Below are positions 43,159-51,356 of a stretch of 64,000 nucleotides of DNA, piece after piece. The notes beneath the pieces are model-generated. The model did not search any database. It was not told where the DNA came from and saw only the letters and a program-made list of their open reading frames with translations. Numbering within the stretch: the first letter of the stretch is position 1; each line of letters opens with the position of its first letter. The translations under genes and the position numbers were made by a program. The stretch is taken from contig CALBSK010000001.1 in NCBI GenBank assembly GCA_937967795.1, forward strand, positions 1 through 64,000. The letters run 5' to 3'. This DNA is from an uncultured Alphaproteobacteria bacterium (GTDB taxonomy: Bacteria > Pseudomonadota > Alphaproteobacteria > UBA9655).

Positions 43159-44321
43159 AACAAACAACACTCGATCATGAAGATTTCCTTACACTTCTCC
43201 AAAAGACAAATCGGGGTCGATTGAAAATTTATACAGGCCCCGTTGCTGGTGTTGGGAAAACATATCGAATGCTCGAAGAAGCTCATTCCCTACAATTACA
43301 AGGAGCGGATATTGTCCTTGCTTATGTAGAAACCCATGGTCGCAAAAAGCTCGAAGAACTCCTCGCTGGTTTAGAAATCATTCCTCGAAAAAAATACGAT
43401 TATAGGGGAATTAATCTTGAAGAAATGGATTTAGATGCGGTTTTAAAACGCAAACCTCAAATTGTTATTGTGGATGAAGTGGCCCATACGAATGCGCCGC
43501 TCTGTCGAAATGCAAAACGGTATCAGGATATTCTCGAGCTTTTGAAGGCGGGAATAAATGTGATTTGCGCTTTTAATATTCAACATTTGGAGAGCCTGAG
43601 CGACGTTGTTAAAAAATTTACAAATGTTACGATTTACGAAACTATTCCGGATCACTTTTTAAAACGCGCGGATCAAGTTATTAATGTTGATTTAGGTGTT
43701 GAGGACATTCTTGAAAGATTACAAACAGGGCAAATCTATAGGGGTGAAAAAGTAGACCTTGCGATAAAAAATTTCTTTAAAGAGGAAAATCTTTCAAAAC
43801 TTAGGGAAATTGCTTTACGAGAAGTTGCAGAGACCATTGAACAAGCCTCCCAAATATCGCCTCCACAAAACGTGAAATTAAAGGAAGCTATTTTTGCAGA
43901 CAGTCAAATCATGGTTTGTTTCTTACCTCAAAAATGGAGTCAACGAACTCTTTTTAAAAAGGCAGCGCGGCTTGCCGGACGATTTAAAAAAGAATGGTTT
44001 GTTGTTTACGCCGAAACTCCAGAAGATAGACCAGAAAAAATCGATCTTGAAAAGCAACGCTATTTATTTGCAGATATTCAATTTGCAAAGGATTTAGGAG
44101 CCCATGTTGTTCATCTTAAAACCCAAAGCCGAATTAAAGCTTGGCTCGATTTTGCTGAAAAAGAAAGAATTTCACAAATTATTATTGGGCGTCCGGAGGA
44201 AAGCTGGTGGCGAAAGGCGCTGGGCTTTGATATTTTACATTTTCTTTTAAGGCAATCAAAGAATTTTGATCTTTATATTATGAGCTACCATAAAAGCCAA
44301 GGAGACGGGGGCGTTTCATGA
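43155..44321 (+). CDS. KdpD N-terminal sensor half (KdpD ATP-binding plus Usp domains)
   Basis: 388 residues matching only the cytoplasmic N-terminal part of KdpD. Residues 20-230 are the KdpD domain with Walker A GPVAGVGKTYRM (lysine at about 35) and DEVAHTNAPLCRNAKRYQD. About 260-385 is a universal-stress-like domain (IMVCFLPQKWSQRTLFKKAA, IIIGRPEESWWRKALGFDIL). The four-helix membrane block and kinase core of normal KdpD are not here but in a separate gene, which overlaps by 4 bases (44318-44321). It probably senses cyclic di-AMP or ionic state and acts on that kinase. Confidence 0.88.
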   Translation: MKQTTLDHEDFLTLLQKTNRGRLKIYTGPVAGVGKTYRMLEEAHSLQLQGADIVLAYVETHGRKKLEELLAGLEIIPRKKYDYRGINLEEMDLDAVLKRKPQIVIVDEVAHTNAPLCRNAKRYQDILELLKAGINVICAFNIQHLESLSDVVKKFTNVTIYETIPDHFLKRADQVINVDLGVEDILERLQTGQIYRGEKVDLAIKNFFKEENLSKLREIALREVAETIEQASQISPPQNVKLKEAIFADSQIMVCFLPQKWSQRTLFKKAARLAGRFKKEWFVVYAETPEDRPEKIDLEKQRYLFADIQFAKDLGAHVVHLKTQSRIKAWLDFAEKERISQIIIGRPEESWWRKALGFDILHFLLRQSKNFDLYIMSYHKSQGDGGVS

Positions 44322-46132
44322 AAATGAGATCCCAAATTCTTCTGGCCCAATTACCTACGGCAATAATTATTTTCTTGATTACCTTTTTCTTTATTTTATT
44401 TCTCAATTCAATTAAAGAAAAATCAGAAGATATTCTCGTTGGAAATTTTAAGAGTATTCTTACCATGCAAAATATGAGTAAGTCTCTTGAAGAACTCAAT
44501 GAACTTTATATCCATTCTCAGTCGAATCTCTCACAAACCTTGCAAAAGAGAAAATTGTTAGAAGATATGATTGAACAACAGTTGCTCATTCAAGATAAAA
44601 ATATTAAAGACTCTCAGGAAAAAGAATTAACACGAGATCTCCATAAAAAATGGGAAATCTATAAACAAAAAATATCCAGACTGGGTGGCTCCCTTTTTAA
44701 GGGTGAGGCTTCCTATAAAGAAATTAAAAATCTAACAGAAGAAATTGTGAGCTTAAATCACGATGGTCTCATTCGTACAAAAGAAGATTTATCTCAATTT
44801 ATCTCTAGTATTCTCATATTTATAACGTTTGGATCCATCATTAGTTTAATATTTGGATTTTATATGTCTTGGTTTTTTACAGGTCTTTTTTTAAGTCCCT
44901 TGAATCAAATGACTGAAATGATGCGTCAGATGGGAAAAGAGGACAAAACTACTTTTTTGCATATAAAAGGATCTGATGAAATTGAAGAGCTTTGTGAAGA
45001 GTTTAATCTTATGACAGGGCGTCTTGAAGAATATCACCAAGGTTCCTTAGGGAAGGCTATGAAAGATTATCAAATTCTAAAAGAATCGTTAGACGCCTTT
45101 CCCAATCCTATTTTTCTCTTAGATAATGTCGCCAATTTTATTTATATAAATAGAAAAGCGCGCCACCTTTTTGGATTTTCAAAAGATTTAAAAAAAATGC
45201 CCTCGCTTTTCCACATTGAAGAAAAATGGAGAGAGGCCTTCATTAAACTTTCAAATGAGGTTTTGATGACAAAGATGCCCTATGTTCCTAAAAAAGCAGA
45301 GGACGCTATTTCCATTGATAAAGAAAAGAAAACCCGCGTTTTTTTGCCCACCGTTTATCCTATAAAAAAAGATACCTCGGATGAATATCAAGTGGTAGAA
45401 GGTGTAGTTATAATCCTTCAAAATCTTGTGCATCCCCACCTTTCTGAGGTGAGAAAAACAGAAGCCTATGAAGCGCTTGTCCATGAATTTCAATCTCCTT
45501 TGACGGAAATTCATATGGCAATACATCTTTGTGTTCAAGAAGCAGCTGGTCCTCTTACAAAAAAACAACAAGAAATTCTTTTTGCGGCGCGCGAGAAATG
45601 TGAATATTTAGAAAAATTATGTCAAGATTTGTTTGAGATTTCGCGTGTTAATCAACAGAAAAATACTCTCGAACAGGAAGACATTGATGTAGAGGGTGTC
45701 GTCTTAAAGCTTATCACTTCTTTTAAGCTGGAAGCCGGTCAAAAAGGAATTTTTATTCATTTTGAGGCGCCTCCTTATTTAAGTAAGGTAAAGGCCAATC
45801 TTAGTCAGATTAAGACCTTACTCGGGAATCTTCTCCGAAATGCGCTTCATTATGCTGAGCCTGGAACAACTATAAAAATTAAGTTAGGAGAGAAAAAAAA
45901 TATTATTGAGTTCCTCATTAATAATAAAGGGTCTTTTATCCCATTAGAATATCACAAAGATATTTTTAAAAAACACTTTAAGGTTCCTGGACAATCTGAA
46001 GAACGCTCAGGCTTAGGGCTTTATATCGCAAAACAAATTACCCAATCTTTAGGAGGAAAGGTTGGTGTTAAAAGTACGGAAAAACAAGGAACCACATTTT
46101 GGGTTCATCTTCCGATTTTGATGGAAACATGA
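44318..46132 (+). CDS. Membrane sensor histidine kinase linked to kdp
   Basis: 604 residues. Membrane helix about 6-32; extracytoplasmic helical sensor about 33-160; second helix about 163-190; HAMP about 190-245; PAS-like domain about 253-370 (SLDAFPNPIFLLDNVANFIY). The H-box is ALVHEFQSPLTEIHM with phospho-His H389. The ATPase core has N-box GNLLRNALHYAEPG and G2 box SGLGLYIAKQITQSLGG. The G1 box reads INNKGSFIP, with Asn for the usual Asp, a variant seen in other active kinases. This is not the KdpD membrane architecture, so it looks like a recruited kinase paired with the N-terminal KdpD gene. No response regulator gene follows. Confidence 0.87.
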   Translation: MKMRSQILLAQLPTAIIIFLITFFFILFLNSIKEKSEDILVGNFKSILTMQNMSKSLEELNELYIHSQSNLSQTLQKRKLLEDMIEQQLLIQDKNIKDSQEKELTRDLHKKWEIYKQKISRLGGSLFKGEASYKEIKNLTEEIVSLNHDGLIRTKEDLSQFISSILIFITFGSIISLIFGFYMSWFFTGLFLSPLNQMTEMMRQMGKEDKTTFLHIKGSDEIEELCEEFNLMTGRLEEYHQGSLGKAMKDYQILKESLDAFPNPIFLLDNVANFIYINRKARHLFGFSKDLKKMPSLFHIEEKWREAFIKLSNEVLMTKMPYVPKKAEDAISIDKEKKTRVFLPTVYPIKKDTSDEYQVVEGVVIILQNLVHPHLSEVRKTEAYEALVHEFQSPLTEIHMAIHLCVQEAAGPLTKKQQEILFAAREKCEYLEKLCQDLFEISRVNQQKNTLEQEDIDVEGVVLKLITSFKLEAGQKGIFIHFEAPPYLSKVKANLSQIKTLLGNLLRNALHYAEPGTTIKIKLGEKKNIIEFLINNKGSFIPLEYHKDIFKKHFKVPGQSEERSGLGLYIAKQITQSLGGKVGVKSTEKQGTTFWVHLPILMET

Positions 46133-46225
46133 CCGTAGCAAAGAAAAACTCGTTGTTTTGATTTTAACTCATTATTTACTCCTTCTCCTTTATCCTGAAA
46201 GACGAGAAACCTGCAGGAGGAAAGA

Positions 46226-46552
46226 ATGATCTATAAAAATTGTATTGATATCTGTCATGATTGTGTAGCGGCATGCGATCGTTGTTTTTTTGAAGGGGAA
46301 AGAACTGCCGAAATGGATATTTGCGCCACATGTGCAGATGTTTGTAATCTTGTCGCACGTCTGACGGCAAAAAATCTCTGTTGTAAAGAAGTCTATGAAT
46401 TTTGCGCTAAAATTTGTGACGAATGTGCAATGCATTGTAATAAAATGGAGGGTGAGCATGCAAAAGTCTGCGCTGAAGCGTGTAAAAAATGTGCAGAAGC
46501 TTGCCGTAAATGCTATGGAGACTGCAAAGATATAAAAACGTGCTGCAAATAA
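46226..46552 (+). CDS. Cys-rich four-helix-bundle copper-binding protein (DUF326/Csp-like)
   Basis: 108 residues with 22 cysteines, arranged as CxxxC pairs on amphipathic helices (for example CIDICHDCVAACDRC, CAKICDECAMHC, CAEACKKCAEACRKC). This is the pattern of DUF326 / copper storage proteins, which bind many Cu(I) ions inside a four-helix bundle. There is no signal peptide, so a cytosolic store or scavenger is likely. It has a strong AGGAGG ribosome-binding site. No copper regulator or exporter is nearby. Confidence 0.87.
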   Translation: MIYKNCIDICHDCVAACDRCFFEGERTAEMDICATCADVCNLVARLTAKNLCCKEVYEFCAKICDECAMHCNKMEGEHAKVCAEACKKCAEACRKCYGDCKDIKTCCK

Positions 46553-46635
46553 GCATTCTTTCTATTCCTTTGATTTTTTCTTCTTTATAGCGTATAGATT
46601 TTTATATTGAGTCCTTTTGACATGAGAATCTTTCC

Positions 46636-47178
46636 TTGCAAGAATTTATTGAAACGTGGGGTTATGTTGCTGTTTTCTTAGGATCCTTAGTTGAAGGAGA
46701 ATCCGTTATTTTTATAGCCGGGTTTTTAGCTCACGAGGGATATTTATCTCTTCCTAAGGTTATTATCATTTCTTTTATAGGGACTCTTTTTGCTGATCAA
46801 ACACTTTACCATATAGGTCATCATTACGGGAACCATGTCTTTGATAAGTTCCCTTCTTTAAAGTCGAAAGCTGACAGAGCTTTTCAGCTTCTGAGGCGGT
46901 ATGACACAGCTTTCATCCTTAGTTTCCGTTTCATTTATGGAATCCGTACCATTAGTCCCATTATTATTGGAAGCAGTGGAGTAACATTTAAACGGTTTAC
47001 GATTTTGAATCTTTTAGCGGCCCTTATTTGGTCAGTAGGGAGTTGTGTTACTGCCTATTATTTTGCCTATCTTATCATGGATAAATTACACCTCATTCCT
47101 AAAATTATTTTAGGACTTGTCCTTGTCGGTGGAGGAGGCGGGTACCTGATTTTTAGGTGGCGTAAAAAACAAATTTAA
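46636..47178 (+). CDS. DedA family membrane protein
   Basis: 180 residues with several membrane helices. The family signatures GSLVEGESVIFIAGFLAHEG, the SNARE-assoc region FADQTLYHIGHHYG, and FRFIYGIRTISPIIIGSSGV are clear. DedA proteins act as lipid (for example undecaprenyl-phosphate or phospholipid) flippases or membrane-potential factors. The start is a TTG at 46636 with a weak ribosome-binding site; the nearest ATG is out of frame. Confidence 0.88.
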   Translation: MQEFIETWGYVAVFLGSLVEGESVIFIAGFLAHEGYLSLPKVIIISFIGTLFADQTLYHIGHHYGNHVFDKFPSLKSKADRAFQLLRRYDTAFILSFRFIYGIRTISPIIIGSSGVTFKRFTILNLLAALIWSVGSCVTAYYFAYLIMDKLHLIPKIILGLVLVGGGGGYLIFRWRKKQI

Positions 47179-47199
47179 GAGGCTTGAAAGGAGCTATTC

Positions 47200-47640
47200 A
47201 TGGCCCACCGTTATCCCGTAAATTGGGACGAGTTTTATCGTAACGCACGCGCCCTAGCGTGGCGTCTCAACGAAAATCAGACATGGAAGGGTATGGTTGC
47301 CATCACGCGAGGGGGGCTGGTACCGGCTGCTGTTGTGGCTCGGGAGTTAGGAATTCGAAAGATAGATACGATCAGTATTGTTAGCTACGATGAAGAAGAC
47401 CAGCAAATTCATCCCGTCATTCTCAAATCCTGTCAGATGGAGGACTACGGGAAAGGATGGCTTGTTGTGGATGATTTAGTCGATACAGGGACAACAGCAA
47501 AAATTGTTAGAGAAATACTCCCTCAAGCTCACATTGCGGCTATTTATGCAAAGCCTTATGGCAAAGGTCACGTGGATAGTTTTATGACAGAAGTCAGTCA
47601 AGATACGTGGATTGTATTTCCTTGGGAAAATGAAATTTAA
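47200..47640 (+). CDS. gpt: Xanthine-guanine phosphoribosyltransferase
   Basis: 146 residues. The PRPP-binding motif is WLVVDDLVDTGTTAKIVR (about 87-104). The N-terminus WDEFYRNARALAWRL and the GRGLVPAA-type loop ITRGGLVPAAVVAREL match Gpt rather than Hpt. Salvages guanine and xanthine to nucleotides. Good AAGGAG upstream. It converges with glmM, 15 bases apart. Confidence 0.93.
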   Translation: MAHRYPVNWDEFYRNARALAWRLNENQTWKGMVAITRGGLVPAAVVARELGIRKIDTISIVSYDEEDQQIHPVILKSCQMEDYGKGWLVVDDLVDTGTTAKIVREILPQAHIAAIYAKPYGKGHVDSFMTEVSQDTWIVFPWENEI

Positions 47641-47655
47641 AAGGGAAAAGCACTC

Positions 47656-49002
47656 CTAAGCCACGGCTCTTTGAGAAAGAGAAATGAGAGCTTTAGCAAT
47701 AGATTCAACGATCTCTTTTGAAAGTTTTTTGTTTTCCCCTTCCACCATGATACGAATCAATGGCTCAGTACCCGATGGTCGAATCATGAGGCGGTCCTTC
47801 TCTCCAAGTTTTTTCCTTGCCTTTTCAAAAATCTCTTCAGCCTCGGTAAGCTCAAGAAGAGAAGGAGATAGCTTTAAATTTTTAAGGACTTGTGGAGAAG
47901 GGGTAAACAGCTTCATCACTTGACTGGCTGGCTTTTTCTTTGAAACGAGAACAGAGAGGACTTGGAGCGCTGTTAAAAGACCGTCACCTGATGTGGCATA
48001 ATCAGAAAGAATGACATGTCCCGAGGGCTCTCCTCCTATATTATATCCTTCATCTCGCATCTTTTCGGCTACATAACGATCTCCTACAGCTGTACGAATA
48101 AGGACGAGTCCCAGTTTTTCTAAATACTGTTCCAATCCCACATTAGACATATGAGTGGAAACAAGTCCTTCCCCTTTTAAGAGTTTTCGTTCATACCAAT
48201 CGGTTGCGATAAGAGCCATGATTTGATCACCATCAACAAGCCCCCCAAGCTCGTCAGAAAAAATTACCCGATCCGCATCTCCATCAAAAGCGAGCCCTAC
48301 GTGGGCCTTCTCTTCCTTGACTTTCTCACATATCAACTGGGGATAGGTCGCTCCACATTTGTCATTAATATTTTGGCCATTTGGAGTGGTTGAGAGGGGG
48401 ATGACAGTCGCCCCGAGTTCTCTGAGAACTAAAGGAGCGACTTTATAAGCTGCTCCGTGGGCACAATCCACAACAACACGCAAACCTTCAAAATGAGTAT
48501 GACGAGGAAGGCTTCCTTTTACAAACTCTACGTATCGGCCAATCGCATCGTCTAAATGGATCATTTGACCTAAATAAGGAGGGCTTACCAAAAAGGGAGA
48601 AGATTCAAGCCGTGCTTCAATTTCTCTTTCAACGTCATCAGAAAGCTTAAATCCATCAGGATCAAAAAGCTTAATTCCGTTATCCGCAAAATGATTATGA
48701 GACGCTGAGATCATAACTCCCAAATCAGCCCGCATGGAACGTGTAATCATAGCCACGGCAGGCGTTGGCAAAGGGCCTACGGTTGCAACATCCATTCCCA
48801 CAGAAACGAAACCGGCTGCAAGGGCTGATTCAACCATATAACCTGAAAGGCGCGTATCTTTTCCAATCACGACCCGATGGCGATGGTCTCCTCGCATAAA
48901 ACGAAGACCAATGGCTTGTCCTAACCGTGTTAGGGTATGGGGTGTGAGAGGTTCTGTATTTGCTTGCCCCCGAATTCCATCGGTTCCAAAAAACTTACGC
49001 AT
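47656..49002 (-). CDS. glmM: Phosphoglucosamine mutase
   Basis: 448 residues from the ATG at 49002, where the family N-terminus MRKFFGTDGIRG begins; an extension to 49023 is not needed. It converts glucosamine-6-phosphate to glucosamine-1-phosphate for UDP-GlcNAc. The phosphorylated serine lies in GVMISASHNHFADNGIKLF. The metal-binding loop is AFDGDADRV, the sugar loop GEPSGH, and the phosphate-binding C-terminus IRPSGTEPLIRIMVEG. Intact. Confidence 0.96.
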   Translation of the reverse strand: MRKFFGTDGIRGQANTEPLTPHTLTRLGQAIGLRFMRGDHRHRVVIGKDTRLSGYMVESALAAGFVSVGMDVATVGPLPTPAVAMITRSMRADLGVMISASHNHFADNGIKLFDPDGFKLSDDVEREIEARLESSPFLVSPPYLGQMIHLDDAIGRYVEFVKGSLPRHTHFEGLRVVVDCAHGAAYKVAPLVLRELGATVIPLSTTPNGQNINDKCGATYPQLICEKVKEEKAHVGLAFDGDADRVIFSDELGGLVDGDQIMALIATDWYERKLLKGEGLVSTHMSNVGLEQYLEKLGLVLIRTAVGDRYVAEKMRDEGYNIGGEPSGHVILSDYATSGDGLLTALQVLSVLVSKKKPASQVMKLFTPSPQVLKNLKLSPSLLELTEAEEIFEKARKKLGEKDRLMIRPSGTEPLIRIMVEGENKKLSKEIVESIAKALISLSQRAVA

Positions 49003-49167
49003 GTCGAATTTGCTTTCTCGCAAGAATAAAAAAACTTAGTTTACATTTATAATTTCTGAAGAGATATCTTAAAGTTGAAGATACATCAATATGTATAATA
49101 AATTTTAAAAGGGGCCAGAACATAAATTTTTTGTCATATTTTGTGAAAAAGAAAGCTTTTCTTTTGG

Positions 49168-49196
49168 TTGACCCTCTTATAACTTCTTCATAATGT
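49168..49196 (+). promoter_or_regulatory. Possible promoter of the sugar dehydrogenase gene
   Basis: TTGACC (49168-49173) and TAATGT (49191-49196) with a 17-base spacer end only 6 bases before the ATG at 49203. The transcript would have almost no leader, and there is no clear ribosome-binding site, so the mRNA may be leaderless or the promoter call wrong. Confidence 0.35.
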
Positions 49197-49202
49197 TGTG
49201 CC

Positions 49203-50210
49203 ATGATAAATACGTTACAATCATTTCCCGCCATTCCCCGCATTGGTGTGGTCGGCTGCGGAACTTGGGGGAAAAATCTAGTCCGAAATTTTGCAGAGCT
49301 TGGTGCTCTTGCCGCTATATGTGATAGCGATTCTTCCAAAGCTCAGGCTCTTGCTTCCCAATACAATGTACCCGTCTTCTCCGAAGAAGAGATCTTTTCT
49401 CATGCTTCTCTAGATGGCGTTGTTATTTCGTCCTTCGCTCCTTTGCATGCACATCATGCTGAAAAAGCGCTTACAGTTGGCAAGCATGTCTATATTGAAA
49501 AACCCTTTGCTCTTTCCGTTAGAGAAGCAAAAAAGCTTTGCTCCCTGGCTCAAGCTCATAACTGTATTCTTATGGTAGGCCACATCCTTAACTATCATCC
49601 GGCGTTTATGGCGCTCAAAGATCATTTAGCGGAGCTTGGACCTTTAAAACACATTTATGCAAACCGTTTAGGTCTCGGACGTTTCCGTCAAACAGAAAGT
49701 GTAGTATGGGATTTAGCAAGCCATGATATCTCATTGATTCTTGCCCTTACCCAAGCCATGCCTGAAAACGTTACGGCCATAGGACAAACTTTTCTTGCCC
49801 CGCGCAAACCAGCAAGCGCTCTTCTCACTCTAACATTCCCTGACCATCTTACAGCTCATAATCATGTCTCTTGGCTTTCCCCTTTTAAAGAACAAAAACT
49901 TGTGGTGATCGGAGAAAACGCAATTGCGGTCTTTGATGATCGCAAACCTTGGGCTGAAAAACTTCAAATCTCAAAAAATTGTTTTGGATGGAAAGAGGGC
50001 CAACCTCTTGCGAATGAGAATTTTCAAACGCGGACGATTCTCCTCCCGGAAGAGGAGCCCCTCAAAAACGAATGCCTCCATTTTCTCATCTGTATTCAAA
50101 AGGGAGAGGAACCTCTCACCTCAGGTCTCGAAGGTCTACGTGTGACAGAAGTCTTAGAAAAAGCAGAAAATTCTTTGCAAGGAAGGAAAAATCATGATTC
50201 CTTTTATTGA
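49203..50210 (+). CDS. Gfo/Idh/MocA family sugar-nucleotide dehydrogenase
   Basis: 335 residues with the NAD-binding Rossmann start RIGVVGCGTWGKNLVRNF and the family EKPFALSVREAKKL (catalytic lysine in EKP). The WGKNxVRNF sequence and the adjacent DegT aminotransferase fit a WbpB-like enzyme that oxidises the 3-position of a UDP-sugar acid. Substrate is inferred only. It overlaps the aminotransferase gene by 17 bases. Confidence 0.87.
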   Translation: MINTLQSFPAIPRIGVVGCGTWGKNLVRNFAELGALAAICDSDSSKAQALASQYNVPVFSEEEIFSHASLDGVVISSFAPLHAHHAEKALTVGKHVYIEKPFALSVREAKKLCSLAQAHNCILMVGHILNYHPAFMALKDHLAELGPLKHIYANRLGLGRFRQTESVVWDLASHDISLILALTQAMPENVTAIGQTFLAPRKPASALLTLTFPDHLTAHNHVSWLSPFKEQKLVVIGENAIAVFDDRKPWAEKLQISKNCFGWKEGQPLANENFQTRTILLPEEEPLKNECLHFLICIQKGEEPLTSGLEGLRVTEVLEKAENSLQGRKNHDSFY

Positions 50211-51339
50211 TCTTGCTGTTCAACAAAAACGCATCCGTCCTTACCTCGAAGCGGCCCTGCTTCGCGTTTTGGATCATGGGTGTTATATTATGGGACCTGA
50301 AGTGTACGCCCTTGAAAAACAGCTCTCTTCTTTTTGTGGAGCACAGCACACCCTATCTTGTGCAAATGGCACAGATGCTATAGCCCTCATCCTTATGGCC
50401 AAGAATATAGGACCCGGAGATGCTATTTTCGTCCCCAGTTTTACTTTTGCAGCTACGGCTGAGGTGGTTGCTTGGGTGGGAGCCACCGTTGTCTTTATTG
50501 ATGTTCTGCAAGATACCTTTAATATGGATCCGGTAAGCTTAGAGAAAGGGATTCAAAGAGCGAAAGATCTTAATCTTCACCCTCGTGGTATTATTCCCGT
50601 TGACCTTTTTGGTCAAGCTGCTGACTACGATGCGATCAATACCCTTGCACAAAACCATGAACTTTGGGTTATAGCCGATGCAGCACAAAGTTTTGGAGGC
50701 ACTTATAAAGGTCGAAAAATCGGGACGCTTGCCGAATCTACCTCAACGAGTTTTTACCCTTCTAAACCTTTAGGGTGCTATGGAGATGGAGGAGCTGTGT
50801 TTACAGAAAATGAAGAGCTTTACAAAATTCTGCAATCCATACGCGTTCATGGTCAAGGCGAAGACAAGTATCAAAATATCCGTATTGGCATGAATGGGCG
50901 CTGTGATACCTTGCAAGCGGCTATCCTTCTCGAAAAACTTGCTATTTTCCCGGAAGAAATTTCTTTGCGACAAAAAGTTGCCGACAGATATTCAGAAGGT
51001 CTTGATGAAGTTACCATAACTCCTTTCGTTGAGAAAAACTGTCAATCTGTTTGGGCACAATACACCGTAAAAGTAGATCCTGGAAAACGTAAAGAAATTA
51101 TAGAAGAATTGAAAAAAGAAGAGATTCCGACGATGATCCATTACCCCCTCCCTCTTCATCACCAACAAGCTTATCATTCTTATCCTTGTGCAACTGAGAC
51201 CTTACCCGTTAGTGAATCTTTAGCTAACTGTGTTCTTAGTCTTCCCATCCATCCGTACTTAGAAGTTGGAACTCAAGATTATATTATTCAACGCTTTTGC
51301 AATGTTGTCACGCGGCTTGGAGCTAAAAAATCGGCATAA
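50194..51339 (+). CDS. DegT/DnrJ/EryC1 family sugar aminotransferase
   Basis: 381-residue PLP enzyme. The PLP lysine lies in TSFYPSKPLGCYGDGGAVF (about 193), with VIADAAQSFGGTYKG before it and the phosphate-binding CANGTDAIALIL near 58-69. Such enzymes install an amino group on a keto-sugar nucleotide (WbpE, FdtB and similar). Paired with the dehydrogenase upstream, it probably makes an amino sugar for a surface glycan, possibly the one built by the glycosyltransferases at 11-13 kb. Confidence 0.88.
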   Translation: MIPFIDLAVQQKRIRPYLEAALLRVLDHGCYIMGPEVYALEKQLSSFCGAQHTLSCANGTDAIALILMAKNIGPGDAIFVPSFTFAATAEVVAWVGATVVFIDVLQDTFNMDPVSLEKGIQRAKDLNLHPRGIIPVDLFGQAADYDAINTLAQNHELWVIADAAQSFGGTYKGRKIGTLAESTSTSFYPSKPLGCYGDGGAVFTENEELYKILQSIRVHGQGEDKYQNIRIGMNGRCDTLQAAILLEKLAIFPEEISLRQKVADRYSEGLDEVTITPFVEKNCQSVWAQYTVKVDPGKRKEIIEELKKEEIPTMIHYPLPLHHQQAYHSYPCATETLPVSESLANCVLSLPIHPYLEVGTQDYIIQRFCNVVTRLGAKKSA

Positions 51340-51356
51340 ATTGTGAAAATAGCTCT

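Noticed and set aside
45900..45950. Degenerate histidine kinase because of Asn in the G1 box
   Set aside because: The N-for-D change is found in other active kinases, and the H, N and G2 boxes are intact.
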